A stretch of 64,000 nucleotides of DNA from Margaritispora aquatica (GCA_007644065.1 VJWN01000024.1:199902-263901); one strand, 5' to 3'. Positions 26,270 to 39,749 are shown, counted from the stretch's first letter. The notes: generated by a model not told the origin, from the sequence alone. Numbers and translations are program-made.

Positions 26270-26636
26270 GTAAGCGGTATAAGGTACTCTGTGTGAGGTA
26301 TTTCATGTCTGGGGCTAGTGAGTGAGTGAATAGTTGATTAGTGCGCATATTGTGCTTATGATGATTAATTGCTGCTAAGGTAAGTTTTCGTTTCTTGGAT
26401 GAGCCTTGGGTCAAGTCTGGATAGGTTGAAATGGGTGTAACTCAGAAGTTAAGATTACATTTGGTTTTGGTTGGTTTTGGTCTTTGCATTGAATATTGCT
26501 TTTTACAGCTTTTGTCATTACTTACTTCCATCTTCGGGTCCGCTTTCAGTATGTTTCCCCCTTTCTCCTATCTTCTCTCCTCTTCAGCCTTCGCCTCACC
26601 TCTCGGTAAAGAACAACCGCAACCGCAACCCGATCC

Positions 26637-28133
26637 CTAACAGCCCTCACCCTTCAAGAACTCGCCCACCGCGCCCGCAAGCAGCTCATGGATCCGATAC
26701 GTGATGTGGCCCGAGTTGTACCAGAAGTACTGGTTGATGGGCGGGCACCCGTACGCGGCGTAGTTGGTCGCGATGTCCGGCGCGTTGTAGTTCTTGCAGT
26801 ACGTCGTCGAGTCCGTGATGCCGTACTTGGCGGGTGAGGCGAGGATGGAGGAGAGATACGTGTATGTGTCGAAGACCATGGCTTTGGTTCCCGAGTGTGC
26901 GGCGGAGAAGGCCGCTGCGTGCTTGCTGACTAGCTTGTTGTAGGTTGCTATCATGGTGGTGTTGGGGAGGGGGTTGGTGGAGATGACGTTTGCGGGCTGT
27001 GAGGGGTGTGTTAGTTGTGTTGGTTTTCTCGCTTCTTGGCTTGTTTGATCTTGTTTGCTCTTGTCCCGTTCTTCTCTCCACAGTACCAAAGATCTGACCT
27101 GAAGCCAAAAAAAAGCAATAGGGAAACTCACATTCTTATCCAACGGCGGCAGTCCCATGAACAAAAAGTTCCTGTACCCAGCCTTCCAGACCGTCTCCAG
27201 CGCCTTGAACTCAGTGCTTATAATCGCATCGTAGAACTGCGCGTATCCTGTGAAGGTCTCGTTGTTAATCACGCGCGGGTAGGTGAATTTGGCCGAGTCG
27301 TTGATGTCGTTGATTCCGATGAAGACGGCGACGAGTGCTTTCTTCGCTTTGATGGGGAGGTAGGGTTGTGCGTAGGTGGCCCATTGCGCTATTTGGTTGA
27401 CGAGGGAGACGGTGTAGTCGTGGTGGAGGGGGAGGCTAGGGGGAGAGACGGGTTAGTTTTGTATTTTGAATTGGATTGGATGGGATGTGTTTGAGTTGGG
27501 TAGCAGGTGGAATGGGAAATGGTTCGGGGAGAACTCACTAAGTAGTTGAGATATCTGACCCAGCAAAGGCGAAATCCCAGAGTTGAAGCTTGCATTTCGC
27601 AGGGAGACCGGAGAAGCAACCTGTGAGGTATTCAACCCAATTTGGTCCTCCTGCTGAAGTGCCGATCTGGACGAGAAAGTGTTAGGATATCTCAACCAGA
27701 AAAAGAGAGAGACTTTATTGAAATTTGTGGTCTTGACGTGGGAGACGAGACGGAGAGACAAACCTGGTTCTGTACAATCTTATTCGTAAGGAGCATCTCC
27801 TTTGTGAAAGTGTAGTTCAGCTGGTCGGCGATGAAAGAGAAGTTCTGTCGTCCAAATGTACCTTGGACATAGGTGTATGAATCGCCGAATGCAACTCTAG
27901 GTGGTGGAACAGAGTTAGCATGATTCTTGCAACCAATTCAAGATATAGTGAAAGTGCATAGCATCATGAAACGGAACGAGATGGATATTGCACTTCTAAC
28001 AGAGAACATACAAAGATTCGGTATCATGCCAATTGAACGAAGGTTTGGAATTCTCTTGCTTCCAAGGAAACGCAGAGACGAGTGCATTGCCGCTCAGGCA
28101 AGCTGCCATTGCCAATTGCACGGTGAACTTCAT
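26637..28133 (-). CDS. secreted SGNH/GDSL esterase, CE16-like
   Basis: A secreted SGNH hydrolase of the carbohydrate esterase 16 kind, which removes acetyl groups from plant wall sugars and oligosaccharides. Five exons on the - strand (28012-28133, 27764-27896, 27539-27666, 27132-27435, 26637-26996) encode 348 residues. A signal peptide is clear: MKFTVQLAMAACLSGNALVSA, with cleavage around residue 21. Block I is VAFGDSYTY (nucleophile Ser near 47), formed exactly across intron 1. Block III is GINDIND near 168. The C-terminal His lies in WYNSGHITYRIHELL. The introns (115, 97, 103 and 135 nt) are longer than those of most genes here. A TATATATA box is at 28257-28264. Exact substrate is inferred from family. 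Confidence 0.88.
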
Positions 28134-28256
28134 GTTGACAAGAGAGTGACCGGGCTATTCAATTAATTGACTGCACGCGATGACTTGACAATTTGATCTC
28201 TTGAAATCACAACGAAAGAGCTCCCAACCTTCACTCGGAGTCCGGGCAATTAGCTT

Positions 28257-28264
28257 ATATATAC
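28257..28264 (-). promoter_or_regulatory. TATA box of the CE16-like esterase
   Basis: TATATATA, about 125 bases upstream of the ATG at 28133 on the - strand. Confidence 0.5.
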
Positions 28265-31027
28265 TCGACTCTAAGAATCCACACAATTCGCTCCGACAGG
28301 CTCTAAGCAGGGAAGCTCCAGGACATTCAGGTCCCATGGTCAAATGGACCTGCATACCTTACACCTCCATTTCATCACAGGTACAGCTCGGAGTGAAAAC
28401 CACAATTTTCATTGAGTGAATTCGCCAGCCTCCCCATGTCCTCGCCCACTTTTCCCCAGTGCGGGGATAGAAGTGGGATGGAGATGGGGATCGAAGCTCA
28501 TGATGGGATGCTGGCTGGTGGAAGGAAAAATTGTGCCCGACGGAAGCGATCGTCCTTGACTACCGGCAAAATACCTTGCTTGCGGTTTAGATGAACTGCG
28601 AGATCCACCGGGATGAGGGCGAGCAATAAGAGGAGAGAAACGTGCGTTCTGGGATTAGATCCGCTCGTGCGATTCGGAGGTTTGACGGTGTCGGGACTGG
28701 GTCTGCGAGGGTTCGTGGTGAAGTGAGGATATACTTTGTGTGTTGGAGGAATAACGCTGTGCCGTAAAGTACCTGGGATGTTTTCTGGGTCGAAGCTGGG
28801 ATTGATCCTGGTCGATTTCGAGATTGTTTTTGTCATTTGGTCTATGCATTTAAATCTCAGCTTCCTGCTCAGAACTTTCGTCTGTATGTCGTTCACAAGT
28901 TGATTTGTTGAAGTCATTCCGAAATATTGTTTTGGAGATAAGTGACTTCAATGTTCGTATTTTATGGAAGATTCACAGGAATTGGAGTTGCCCCCGCCCC
29001 CACACAACCTGTCCCCGTACATGCGGGGGCTTACGCGAGGAAACATCTGTCTAACTAGCACCGAACTGCGAAATCCTAGAAATATTATGCACATGTCCGT
29101 ATTTCGTAAGGATCTTTATAGTATTGAGGAGTTAAACTCATACTGGACCAAGGTGTTGGAAGTGTTCCAATGTCCGACTATGATGCAATTATATACGTTC
29201 GGAAGGCATTGAAGAGAGTAATCGCTCAGCTCAGGCAGGCAATGAGATCGACATATCTGGGCCTTATATAATCTCCAAGTTGAATAGCCATCTTCGGAAG
29301 ATCAATCGATTTTGCAAATTGAGTCCTGTTTTGTGACGATTAACTGAAATTCTTACAACAGTTACGAGAGAATTGCCTCCAAGGTAGGTAAGATCTTACA
29401 GTATCATACCTAACGACATAGGATTTCTCAATTATAATTATCACGTGGTATGCTAGTCCCGAAAGGTGAAGGAACCTCCAAGGTTCCAATACCAATTTCT
29501 CATAACACCAACGAGTTCTCCTAAGTATCTTTGCAAACGATTTGGCACGGCCGTATCATCAAGCGTAACAAGCTCAGTCCATTGTCTTGCATGTTTTCTT
29601 TGAGACATACTACACATATCCTCTTAGTTTAATTTGCCCAGAAACCAAAAACCCGAAATATATCAGAGGTAAGTCATGTGACCTTGGCATCTCTCCCTGA
29701 GTTGATACCGGGCTGATGCAAAAAAAGTAGACATGTCCATAGCTGTTATTCTTCTTCGAACGGGTTAGCCACATTATGAGTCGATCGACTGTCTACGAAA
29801 ATCCATTCTGATTCCCATTTGATCATGTGAGACAGCAGGCGTGGAGCACAAAAATCCTGTCTAACAATCATTCACCTGCTTTGTCAAGCACTGCAACATA
29901 AGTTGTATGATCCTCCTTTCTCATATGGAACCAGAGCTATGGCACCTATTAACTGCTGATGATGAAATATCTCTGTTGATTTATGCTTCATCCCAATGTC
30001 TTATCTTTTGTCAAGACAACTACAAACATATCTGGATATTGAAATCCACAATACACAATATTCCTAATGGTAAATTTACTTCCCTTCCTCTCAAGATCTT
30101 ATCTCTGGTTGTCTCGACTAATCTCTTTCCGAGATACTTTGATAAAAGCTTTGATGTTCTTGGCTATTGTCCGATTCGTCTGCAGTCGAACCTGCTATTG
30201 CTTCATTATTCTTTTGGCAGAAATTGGGCATCAATCGGAGATAACTAACTATATGGAAGCAGGAAGAGAGAATAAAATTATCATACAGAGCCAAGCGAAG
30301 CCAAGTCAAGTCAACCCACCTGCATACGGCTAATGACGATTTTCTGGCAAGTGCGTGTCAGAAATTTCAGAAATTCAGATCTGGAAAACCTATGAAGCAC
30401 CAAAGAAACAAGCAGAACGAAGGTACCAGAGTATGGGCTGATCATTGCGGCCATAATGACAGCCCATATTCAATGAGCAGAGCCTTTTTATGTGTATGCA
30501 TGGCTAAAAAATTTAGGATATTGACGCTGGTGGTAGGTGTGGGCAACTGGCTAATGCCGTCGGCAATACATATTACAGCTTCGAGGGAATCGGCATGTAC
30601 ATGCCGTACATCGCAATCGTGGGAACGATGTACGAAGACGACGAACTTACCTACACATGCATCACGGAAGTCCGTGTATAGTAGTGTGTACTTGTATAAA
30701 GTGGAGTGAGATAAGATCCTGGACGTCTAGAAGCGGGGGAGGCGTTCGTATTGTTTCGGTTTTGCTTGATTGTCTCAAGCCGTTAATTTTGGTTTGACGT
30801 TCTTCCTTCAATTTTGACTTCTAGGTAGTCTTCGTTTCTCTGGGTACGACAAGGCCACAGGCATTAACCACAAGCTTTCTAGTGTTACTTCTTCCTCATC
30901 TTTCTCAAGCTTTACTGTTGTTCAGTCTGGACACCTTTCATCTGTCTATTATCGCATTCGGTAACAATCTACCGATGGCATTGATGGTATCGATGTCATC
31001 ATAGCAACTAAGGTTTGGCGCCGCGTT

Positions 31028-31422
31028 GCCAAGCGGCACAGACGGCTCGAATAGCTCAATGGTCTTGAACCAAGAGAATCACCTGACTATTCCAAGAGTC
31101 CAAGCCTCCATCAGTTTTCTGGAGCTGGTCTCTCGTTCAATCAGCAATCGGGAAAGGTACGTTATTTTCTTGTTGCCCCCCTCCGCTCGCCTCTTATCAA
31201 TCCCGGTCTCCACTTCCGCTCGCTTTCCTCTCCGGTTTTTTGTCTTCTCCGCCCGCTAGAAGCTACCAAGAATGGCTCGGCACTCTTGGCTTGTCAGGCT
31301 GTCAAAGTATTCGCCGCTTAGGGACACTAGCACGTCTTGTCTTCCCCGCCATCAAGACGCCAACACCCACGATACTGATAACCCCAATGTTTTTTGCACC
31401 ATAATACATCATCATACTTGGC
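31028..31422. promoter_or_regulatory. cluster of three PacC-type GCCAAG sites
   Basis: GCCAAG at 31028-31033 (+), and its complement CTTGGC at 31285-31290 and 31417-31422. All are within 640 bases of the ENA start. Two more GCCAAG words are at 30290-30295 and 30300-30305. GCCARG is the known binding hexamer of the ambient-pH regulator PacC, and ENA-type ATPases are known alkaline/salt-response genes. Regulation here is inference from sequence. Confidence 0.4.
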
Positions 31423-31666
31423 AAAGAGCGAATGTTGAGTTAAGTGTGGCCGGACCATCTTTTTAGAGTCATGATGAACTATATAGTAACTGTTGCGCCC
31501 CCAGTATCCTTTTTTCCTTTTTCTTCTCATTATGAACAAAGAAAGTTGTATGTAATTTACGACAACTGCACATTCCCTACTATTCCCTTGACTAGGAATA
31601 GAACAATCAATACAACACATACAACTAACTACCTTTCTACGAACGGACTGGTGTCCAACTTCCAAA

Positions 31667-34600
31667 ATGGCACCAAAGCAAACCGTGGTCCAAAGGACAG
31701 ACAAGCATCCCTTCCTCTTAACTGTGGAAGAGACTGCGCGTCAGCTCGATACTTCAATTGAGAATGGATTGAGTGCGAGGAAAGTCGAAGAACTACAGCG
31801 CGAATGTCCTCCGAATGAGCTGGAGGATGGCGGTGGAGTTGCATGGCACAAGATTCTGATAAAACAGTTAACAAATGCAATGATTTTGGTAAGTGGTATT
31901 CACAAAGAAAGTGAGAGGGAAAGCTGACTCATATTGTAGGTCCTTATATTCGCAATGGCGCTCTCTTTTGGTATAGGAGACTATATTGAAGGAGGTGTTC
32001 TTGCAGCCGTTATTGTACTCAATGTTTCGATTGGGTTTTACCAAGAGCTAGGAGCAGAGAAGAAGATGGATTCTCTACGAGCACTTTCATCACCTAGTGC
32101 TTCGGTCCTACGTGATGGCAAAGTTGATGTCATTTCAAGGTTTGTGATATCTACTCGATTTTTCGTGAAAATCACTAACGTGGAGCAGCTCGGAGGTTGT
32201 TCCAGGCGATATTGTAATTCTGAAGACTGGCGACACAGTTCCAGCCGATCTCCGAATTTTCGAGGCCATGAACTTGAATTGCGACGAGAAGTCGCTGACT
32301 GGTGAATCTGAGCCAGTTGAGAAGAAAGCAGCAGCCGATATCTGCGTGCCTGGCACCGATACCCTCGCCAAAGAGGCAGGCGAGGTTGGCATTGGCGATC
32401 GTGTGAACATGGCCTACTCGACCACAACAGTCACCAAGGGACGTGGGAGAGGCATTGTCACTTTTACCGGAATGCAAACCGAGGTTGGCAAAATTGCCGC
32501 CAACACAACCAAGAAGCAGAGAAAAGCTGGACGCAGTATGAACTACAAGAAGTACGGCCCAGCAGCACCTGTGAAGGGTGGTGCAAGGCGAGTCTATGAT
32601 TTCTTTGGCAAGTTCTTAGGCTTGACTGAGGGAACTCCTCTCCAGAGAAAGCTCTCAAAGGTCGCGTATCTCCTATTCGGCTGTGCTATTCTGTTGGCTA
32701 TCATTGTCTTCGGTGTCAACTCATTCAATGTCACCGGAGAGGTCGCAGTTTATGCTATCTCGACGGGTATCGCTATCATTCCTGAATCTTTGATCGCCGT
32801 TCTCACAATCACGATGGTCACTGGTATGTCAGCCATGCGAAAAGCCAATGTCGTCGTACGAGATCTTTCTGCTCTCGAAGCCCTTGGAGGTATCACCAAC
32901 ATTTGTTCTGATAAGACTGGAACTCTCACCCAGGGTGCCATGATTGTCAAGAAAGTTTGGCTACCAAAAATTGGCATCTTCACTGTAAACGGCTCCACCG
33001 ATCCCAACAACCCGACGGAAGGAACTGTTATGAAGGGTCCCGAAAAGGATTTGAGGGCAGCTAACAACAACAATACCGAAATTGAGAAGCCTGATTACGA
33101 TCAACAACGCTCAACAGCAGGGCTTAAGTTTGATGTTCCTGCAGAGAAAGCCGCCAAGGATCAACAACAACTGAAACGTACCGATTCGGATCAATCAACT
33201 GAGGCGGAACTTGATTTCGATCTGGAGGCATTCCTCCGTCCAACAGCGCTTTGCAATGTCGCCACTGTCAATTATGAAGCGGTTGAAGGTCAAACGGAAA
33301 AGAAGTGGCAAACGACTGGCGAGCCAACTGAAATTGCTCTGCAGATCTTTGCTCACAGATTCGACTTTGGCAAGAAGAAGCTTGAGGCCCAGGGTTGGGA
33401 ACAAATTGCCGAGTTCCCGTTCGACAGCAGTATCAAGCGCATGTCGGTCGTCTACAAGAACCCAGAGACCAAGGAGTACTTTGTCTTCAGCAAGGGTGCG
33501 GTCGAGCGTGTTCTTGATCTATGTGATGACTTTGGCCCCATGGAGAATCTAAATCCTCTTGACGAAGATATGCGTGCAACTGCCCTCGCCCAAATGGACG
33601 ACTTCGCCAATCAAGGTCAACGTGTCCTTGCTGTTGCAGCTAAGAAGTGGGATGGCGAGTTCCCAATGCAACATGGCAGCAATGTCGACCATATGCGCGA
33701 TGGGGTTGAGTCGGGACTTTCTCTCATTGGCTTGGTTGGTATCTACGATCCACCTCGAGATGAGACTAAGGATGCTGTGCGAGAATGTGCTCTGGCTGGC
33801 ATCAAGGTCCACATGTTGACTGGCGATCACCCTGCTACTGCAACAGCCATCGCAAAGGAGATCGGCATTGTGCCACGAAACCTTTCAATTCTTCCACATG
33901 ATGTTGCCGCATCCATCATTCAGAAAGCTACCGACTTCGACAAGATGACTGATGCTGAAATCGATGCCATGCCTGAGCTTCCATTGGTCATTGCCAGATG
34001 CGCACCAGACACTAAAACACGAATGATCGAAGCCCTTCGTCGAAGAGGTCTTTATATGGCTATGACAGGAGATGGTGTCAACGACGCACCCTCCTTGTCG
34101 TCCGCAGACGTCGGTATTGCCATGGGTATGGCTGGTTCAGATGTCGCTAAAGGAGCAGCCAAAATCGTGCTCACAGACGACAAATTCAACAGCATCGTGT
34201 CCGCCATCCGTGAAGGTCGCCGCATGTTCGACAACATTCAGAAATTTGTGCTCCATCTCCTCACCTCCAACGTTGGCGAAGTGATCCTCCTAATTGCAGG
34301 TCTCGGCTTCCAAGACCGCAGCGGCTTCTCCGTCTTTCCGCTCGCACCGCTCCAGATTCTCTGGATCAACATGCTCACGTCGTCCTTCCCAGCTTTTGGT
34401 TTAGGTCTCGAGAAAGCTGCTCCAGACATCATGCGTCGCCCCCCGCATAACATCAAATGGGGTGTTTTCACTCCACAGATCATGGTCGATATGTTGGTGT
34501 ACGGTCTCATCATGGGGACTTGTACTCTCATGACTTTCGTCATCATCATTTATGGCGTTTATGAAGGTCGTCTTGGCGCAAACTGCAACACGCATTACAA

Positions 34601-35186
34601 CACCGACACGTACGAGTCGTCATGCGAACCCGTATTCCGCGCCCGTGCCGCGGTGTTTGCTGAACTCACCTGGCTCATTCTCATTTCGGCATGGGAATTC
34701 AAGAGTATCCGCCGCAGTCTGTTCCGTCTCGATCCTAACTCTACTTCGCGCTTCCCATTCTTTAAGGATGTCATTGAAAACAAGTTCCTGTTCGGCTCGG
34801 TGGTCATCGGTGCTGTATCCGTGTTCCCCTGCGTGTATATCCCATATCTCAACACTCGTGTGTTCAAGATGGTTGGCATTACCTGGGAGTGGGCATTATC
34901 ATTCGGCTCGATCTTCATCTTCGTGTTGGGCATCGAAGCATGGAAGGGCTTGAAGCGACGGAATGGCTGGTTCGAAGTTGGTAACGAGGAGGATGAGAAG
35001 AAGCGTGGGCGTTTGGGATTGAAGCAGGGCTTCTTCACTATGGCGAAGAGTCGGCCGGGGAGTGTGAGGAGTTTGAGTAGGAAGAGGACGGATCGTAGTG
35101 AGGGAAGTGCGGCGACAACGGTGGTGGGTGACAAGGAGAAGGTTGTGGAGAGTGATAATAGTAGGACGGCGGAGAGGATGGTTTAG
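31667..35186 (+). CDS. ENA1: P-type ATPase, ENA type (Na+/K+ efflux, class IID)
   Basis: It pumps sodium (or potassium) out across the plasma membrane using ATP, giving salt and alkaline-pH tolerance. Three exons (31667-31888, 31940-32139, 32189-35186) encode 1139 residues, near the usual ENA length. Features in order: N-terminal cation-ATPase domain (HPFLLTVEETARQLDTS); first membrane pair from about residue 70; actuator loop with DEKSLTGESEPV; fourth membrane segment with IIPESLIAVLTIT, where Pro-Glu-Ser is typical of class IID, not of SERCA pumps; phosphorylation site CSDKTGTLTQ with Asp near 382; nucleotide domain; hinge MTGDGVNDAPSL; six C-terminal membrane segments; and a charged, Ser-rich tail. 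Both introns are about 50 nt. A long leader with several upstream ATGs precedes it. The cation (Na+ versus K+) cannot be read from sequence. Confidence 0.92.
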
Positions 35187-36505
35187 TTTCTTTGGGATTT
35201 GTGTGTTTTTGCATGGTGTAATGGTAATAGATGGTTAGATATCTCTGTTCTATAGTTGTTATACCCAAGATCTTTCGATCAATTATCATTATGGTCACGA
35301 ATGCATGGTTATACTTTGAGAGTGAGTATGGGTATGAGTACTTCGCTTAACAATATGCTGCTCCTCCATTTGACATTCACAACTTTCCGTTATGCCCAAG
35401 AGAATTCCATAGATTCACCAAACCCATTTCAGTCCTTTCCCTCAATGGAACTAATATTTTGGATCACCAATCATCAAACACCAGCTGTGCCAATCGATTT
35501 CGACTCCGACCATGAAAGCGCAATCCAACCAAGTACCTTAGGTAAGTAGGGACCTGGTGTATGTAGGTACTTTATATGCTAACTCGCTTAGCAATGTCCT
35601 CCTAGATACTGACAGTACCCATAACATATACAAAGTTTCTTGCAATGATTGAGAATCTTTCTAAATTGCGTTGGATTTCTCGGATGATCTAGGATCCCAT
35701 TTCTGGTCAAGGAAGGCTTTGCATTTCAATACCTCCTCGTGACTTCAGTCATTATTTGAAACTCATACCAATATATTCTGAGCAATAGCAATGCATCTTA
35801 TTTCCCAAATAGGAATACCTATTTCTATCGTATCATATCGTACGTTATTGGCAATCCACCATTCACCACTGATCCGATTTCCCCAAGCCATGACCGCCGC
35901 CATCAAGTGCCACGACCCCGCCACATGCCCCGCACTCTCCCGCGGATAAAGACTTATCCCTCACACAACACTCGTTCGACTCCATAATTCACCTGACTGT
36001 CCACGTCTCCAACACCAATCAGCTCTTCACAGCCAGAAACGGACAGAGTGGGGTAAAAGCCGCGTGCCGATGCAGTAGCCGATCCAAATTGCCCCGCGAA
36101 GTTTGTCTGAGGACTGCGGCTTTATGTTCTTCCAAATGGGAGCAAATGCGCACCAAATGGCAGCTGGGACTGTAGCCAAGTACCGGTGTCTCTTACCTGA
36201 CTGATTTGATGGAACCGGACCTGACCTGACTTTTGCATTGCAGTGAATGCTATTCGTGGCCCGTTGTTTTGGTTCTCGGTAGATCGGTAGGTAGGTAGGG
36301 AGGTAGGTTCAAGCTGCGTTTGGGTACAAGTACTTGAAGCTGCTGGTTTCCCCTCTTCCGTTCTGTTCTTCTACTTCATACACAAACCCTTCTCTTGCTT
36401 CCTCCAGTCGTCTATCTTCATCAACAGCAACAGCAAACAGCCAAAAAAAAAAAAAATACAACTTACCCACCAGTTCGACCTCCAAACTAGACACAAACCG
36501 TCATC
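35187..36505. other. intergenic, dioxygenase promoter
   Basis: No supported gene. It includes a GGTAGGTAGGTAGG tract near 36288, a pyrimidine-rich leader at 36340-36420 and an A13 run at 36444 shortly before the dioxygenase ATG. Confidence 0.55.
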
Positions 36506-37521
36506 ATGGGATCCATCGGTACCGACAACAAGAGCAGCAAGTTCGACCCCAACTTTACCAAACATGTCATCGACCTCATGTCCAACGAGATGGTGCCCCG
36601 CCATCGTGAGATCCTCGCCTCGCTCACCAAGCACCTCCACGACTTCATCCGCGACATTGAGCTCACCCAAGACGAGTGGATCATTGGTGTAAACTACGTC
36701 AATTCTATTGGACAGGCATACAAGAAGAACCGGAATGAGGCATGGAGGATATGCGATGTCTTGGGTGTTGAGTCGTGCGTACCCCATTTCTTGTCTCACT
36801 CCAAGCAAGAGCAATGGCATATGGAGAACACAGCTAACATACAACCAGCCTCATCGATGAAATCAACCACACAATTGTTACCGAAAACAACCTCTCCCCC
36901 ACCTCCTCCGCCATTCTCGGCCCCTTCTGGTCTCCAAACACCCCTTTCCGTGACCTCGGTGCCTCCGTCGTTCAAGACATGCCCGCTGATGGTGAACTCA
37001 CCTTCTTTCACGGCGTGATCAAGGACGCGGACACCGGTGCCGGAATCCCCAACGCTGTTTTCGACATGTGGCAGGCGTCCACGAACGGCAAATACGATGC
37101 CCACGACCCTGAACACCAGACACCCAACAATCTGCGAGGAAAGTTCCGCACGGACAAGGACGGCAAGTTCTACTTCTACTGCCTCAAGCCAACCGAGTAC
37201 GCCATTGACACTTCTGGACCTGCTGGTGAACTGCTGCGCTTGATGGGGAGACATGCGAATCGCCCAGCCCACATCCATATGATGATTACGCACCCAGATT
37301 ACATTGGTGTTACAGCACAACTGTACCCTAACGACGACCCTTGGTTGGAGACCGATACCGTGTGTGCGGTTAAGGACGATCTGTTGTTGAATTTCAAGCC
37401 CGTTACTGGGGAGAAGAATGGTGCGGTTTTGGACGTCGAGTATGATGTGAGGTTGCTGTCGACCAAGTACAAGCCGGATTCAACCATGTTGATGGGAAAT
37501 GCGGATCAGAACAACTTTTAA
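36506..37521 (+). CDS. intradiol ring-cleavage dioxygenase
   Basis: A non-haem Fe(III) enzyme that opens catechol-type rings between the two hydroxyls, as in the beta-ketoadipate or hydroxyquinol routes. Exons 36506-36774 and 36849-37521 encode 313 residues. The helical N-terminal dimerisation domain (DLMSNEMVPRHREILASL, DEWIIGVNYV) is followed by ILGPFWSPNTPFRDLG and the catalytic beta-sandwich. The four iron ligands are visible at the right spacing: Tyr about 172 (GKYDAHD), Tyr about 207 (KPTEYAID), His about 231 and His about 233 (RPAHIHMM). The N-terminal domain and GPFW motif favour a catechol or hydroxyquinol 1,2-dioxygenase over a protocatechuate enzyme. No signal peptide is present, so it acts inside the cell. 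Confidence 0.9.
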
Positions 37522-37940
37522 TTGTGATGCTGCATGCGGGATAAGATGAGGTTGGCGTTAGGGCTTCGATTGCAATCGCGATTGCGTCGGTTTGTGGTGA
37601 ATGGTGGTGTATATATAGGCTTAGCATTTGAGACTGTCCTGGAGGTCGCGTTGAATTTGCAATGAAAAGTTAAATATCAACACTGGGCTATTAGGGGTGC
37701 TTCTTGACTAAGTGACATTAAGGCTAACACAGGATAAGCTCATTTCATTGATGGTTTGGAATGGAATGATCGAAATTGAGGCAATGAAATCAATTAGTGC
37801 TTACGAAATGTTGGATGTCTATTTACTATGTTTCTTATGTGAACTTGACTAAACATCGGGTATAAAAGCAAAGTCCTTGTACTTAGTCTTCCATAAGAAA
37901 ATGAGCTGTTGGTCCAAAGAGGGGCTCGCTTGATTGGCAG

Positions 37941-37971
37941 GTTGAAGTTGAAGTTGAAGTTGAAGTTGAAG
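37941..37971. repeat. GTTGAA hexanucleotide repeat
   Basis: Five direct units of GTTGAA. Confidence 0.85.
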
Positions 37972-39175
37972 GTCTCGCGTTACTACTTATGGAGATATAT
38001 TACACGCAAGGTACCTATATAAGGGTGGTAGAAGGAACTAGCACTCTAAAATTCTTAGAAAAATATATTGGATTTGCGATAGTGGTATTGTTACCGATAC
38101 TCGCACTTTTGTTGAGGCTTGAACGTAACAAGATACCTTGTGACTTAATGTAATTGCATGGGATCCAAATGATTAGTAAGGTAATGAAATGTATGATCTA
38201 CCACATGTGTGTGATCGAGGTGATAATTCGACTCACTGGCGAGACTTCAAGCTTTACCTTGGGTAGTCACGACGACTAGAATGACAAGCGAAAGGACCTC
38301 GATTCGCAGGGCAGATATTTCTGTTAATGATATAACTTTTTTCTCTTTAGAACCTCACTTGATATGGTTAGAAAGCGAGTTACATTTGGTCATTATCTAT
38401 AGAGTATATATCCCATGAGTTATAAATTGTAGAGGGGAGTGGAAATGATCGTTTTGTGGAAATCTATCATGTGACTGTAAACTATTTCGAGGTCGATCCA
38501 TTTCCAACCAACATCTCTTTATAACCTTAAAATACATTCCCAACATCTTAATCATCTCTCTGTTATCTCGCATGTCGAAGTGGTCTTCATCTGACGACCT
38601 GCTTATTTAAGCTTCCAAATTAGGATCAACGATAGCCTCCATCACGACGCTTCCAAATCATCTACCCTAGTCTCACATCACGACTTCGCCCAACGCAACT
38701 CCACTCAACCCTCAGGCCAGCAAAGCTCAGCCCAGATCAACCTGACCGCACCAGCTCCCAAAGAAGAAGCAAGACTGCTTCGGTATGCGACGACGGTACT
38801 TTATTTTAGGAGAAAAGACAAAATACGTCGCAAAAAAAGAATAAGCTTGATTATTCCTAACCAAGGCCGCTCATTGGATCGGTATGCGTTTGACGCTACC
38901 AAGCCCCAATGCCTCTTCGCGCTTCTGGTTCGTCTATCTAGAACTTCGCCAACACACTCCCAAGGAAGCGACAGGGCTAGACACAAACATCCGCGTTTCA
39001 TGTCCCTCGTCCCTGGGCGCTTGGTCAGGTTCTGCGAGGAGATGGGATGAAAAAAAGAGTCGCATGAAGTGATGGGCCTTACTGTATCCACCTATTAATA
39101 CCTCATTCGAGGGATCGACTCGCAATGCTGAGCTGTTCCTGAGCTAAGAGCGGGACATACAGTAGTTGTTTCTTT

Positions 39176-39198
39176 CACACACACACACACACACACAC
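39176..39198. repeat. CA dinucleotide microsatellite
   Basis: An uninterrupted run of about eleven CA units in the GH16 upstream region. Confidence 0.9.
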
Positions 39199-39597
39199 TT
39201 CTTGCCAGGGGAAACCAGCAGATGCGCGCATGGATCTGACTAAAGCCGGCCCTGGTCTGGGCCAGGCCAGCGGGTGGGATCTGGAATTCTTTGCATCAGA
39301 ATTCAGATGAACGAGATGGATTCAGGAGTGAGGCGCCCAGAGGTTTGGACGACTCATGAGCCGAGAACGGGGGGTTGCTCCCGCAGAACAAGTGCTCAGG
39401 AGTCGAGAACGTGGCCGTGAGTGTGTTGCAGAGTGTTCTTTTGGGATGCAATACCGAGGTCTTCTCGATTTGCGATGTGGATGTGAATGGTTGAGTGCTT
39501 ATTCCTCTGCTTTTGTTTGCCAACTAAGCCCCCTGGATCTCATCTGATGCGATCCCTTTGCGCTGGCAGCTCAGCTAGACCAGTCCGTGGGACAAAG

Positions 39598-39605
39598 TAT
39601 ATATC
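39598..39605 (+). promoter_or_regulatory. TATA box of the GH16 gene
   Basis: GTATATAT about 145 bases before the GH16 start, followed by a pyrimidine-rich leader. Confidence 0.5.
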
Positions 39606-39749
39606 CCTACGATGTCTCAAACGTTTTCGTCTTTGTTTCCTACCTTCGTCGCTTGTGTTCCAACTCAATCAACATTCATTCTGCTTCTTAAGTGTCGATC
39701 TTTTTCCTGTTTTATTTTATCTAGCTTCATCGCTTAACACTCCTTCAAC

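Larger units (their letters stand above)
25663..26636. other. intergenic, microsatellite-rich
   Basis: Lies between the converging PSD2 and esterase genes. It carries two microsatellites (listed separately) and no supported gene. Confidence 0.6.
28134..31666. other. long intergenic region, divergent promoters
   Basis: 3.5 kb between the esterase (-) and the ENA ATPase (+). A 139-codon - strand frame at 28498-28917 is the longest; it has no domain, and I do not call it. Short frames at 28964-29212 and 29907-30248 are also unsupported. Five GCCAAG hexamers lie in the ENA-proximal 1.4 kb. The pyrimidine-rich stretch at 31170-31260 looks like a promoter or 5' UTR. Confidence 0.5.
37522..39749. 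other. intergenic, GH16 promoter
   Basis: 2.2 kb without a supported gene. It includes a GTTGAA repeat, a CA repeat and the GH16 promoter. Confidence 0.55.

Noticed and set aside
28498..28917. 139-codon frame on the - strand
   Set aside because: No recognisable domain, competing frames on both strands, and a hydrophobic patch that is not at the N-terminus. Insufficient support.
34595..35134. 179-codon frame on the - strand
   Set aside because: Antisense to the end of the ENA ATPase; explained by codon bias of the real gene.
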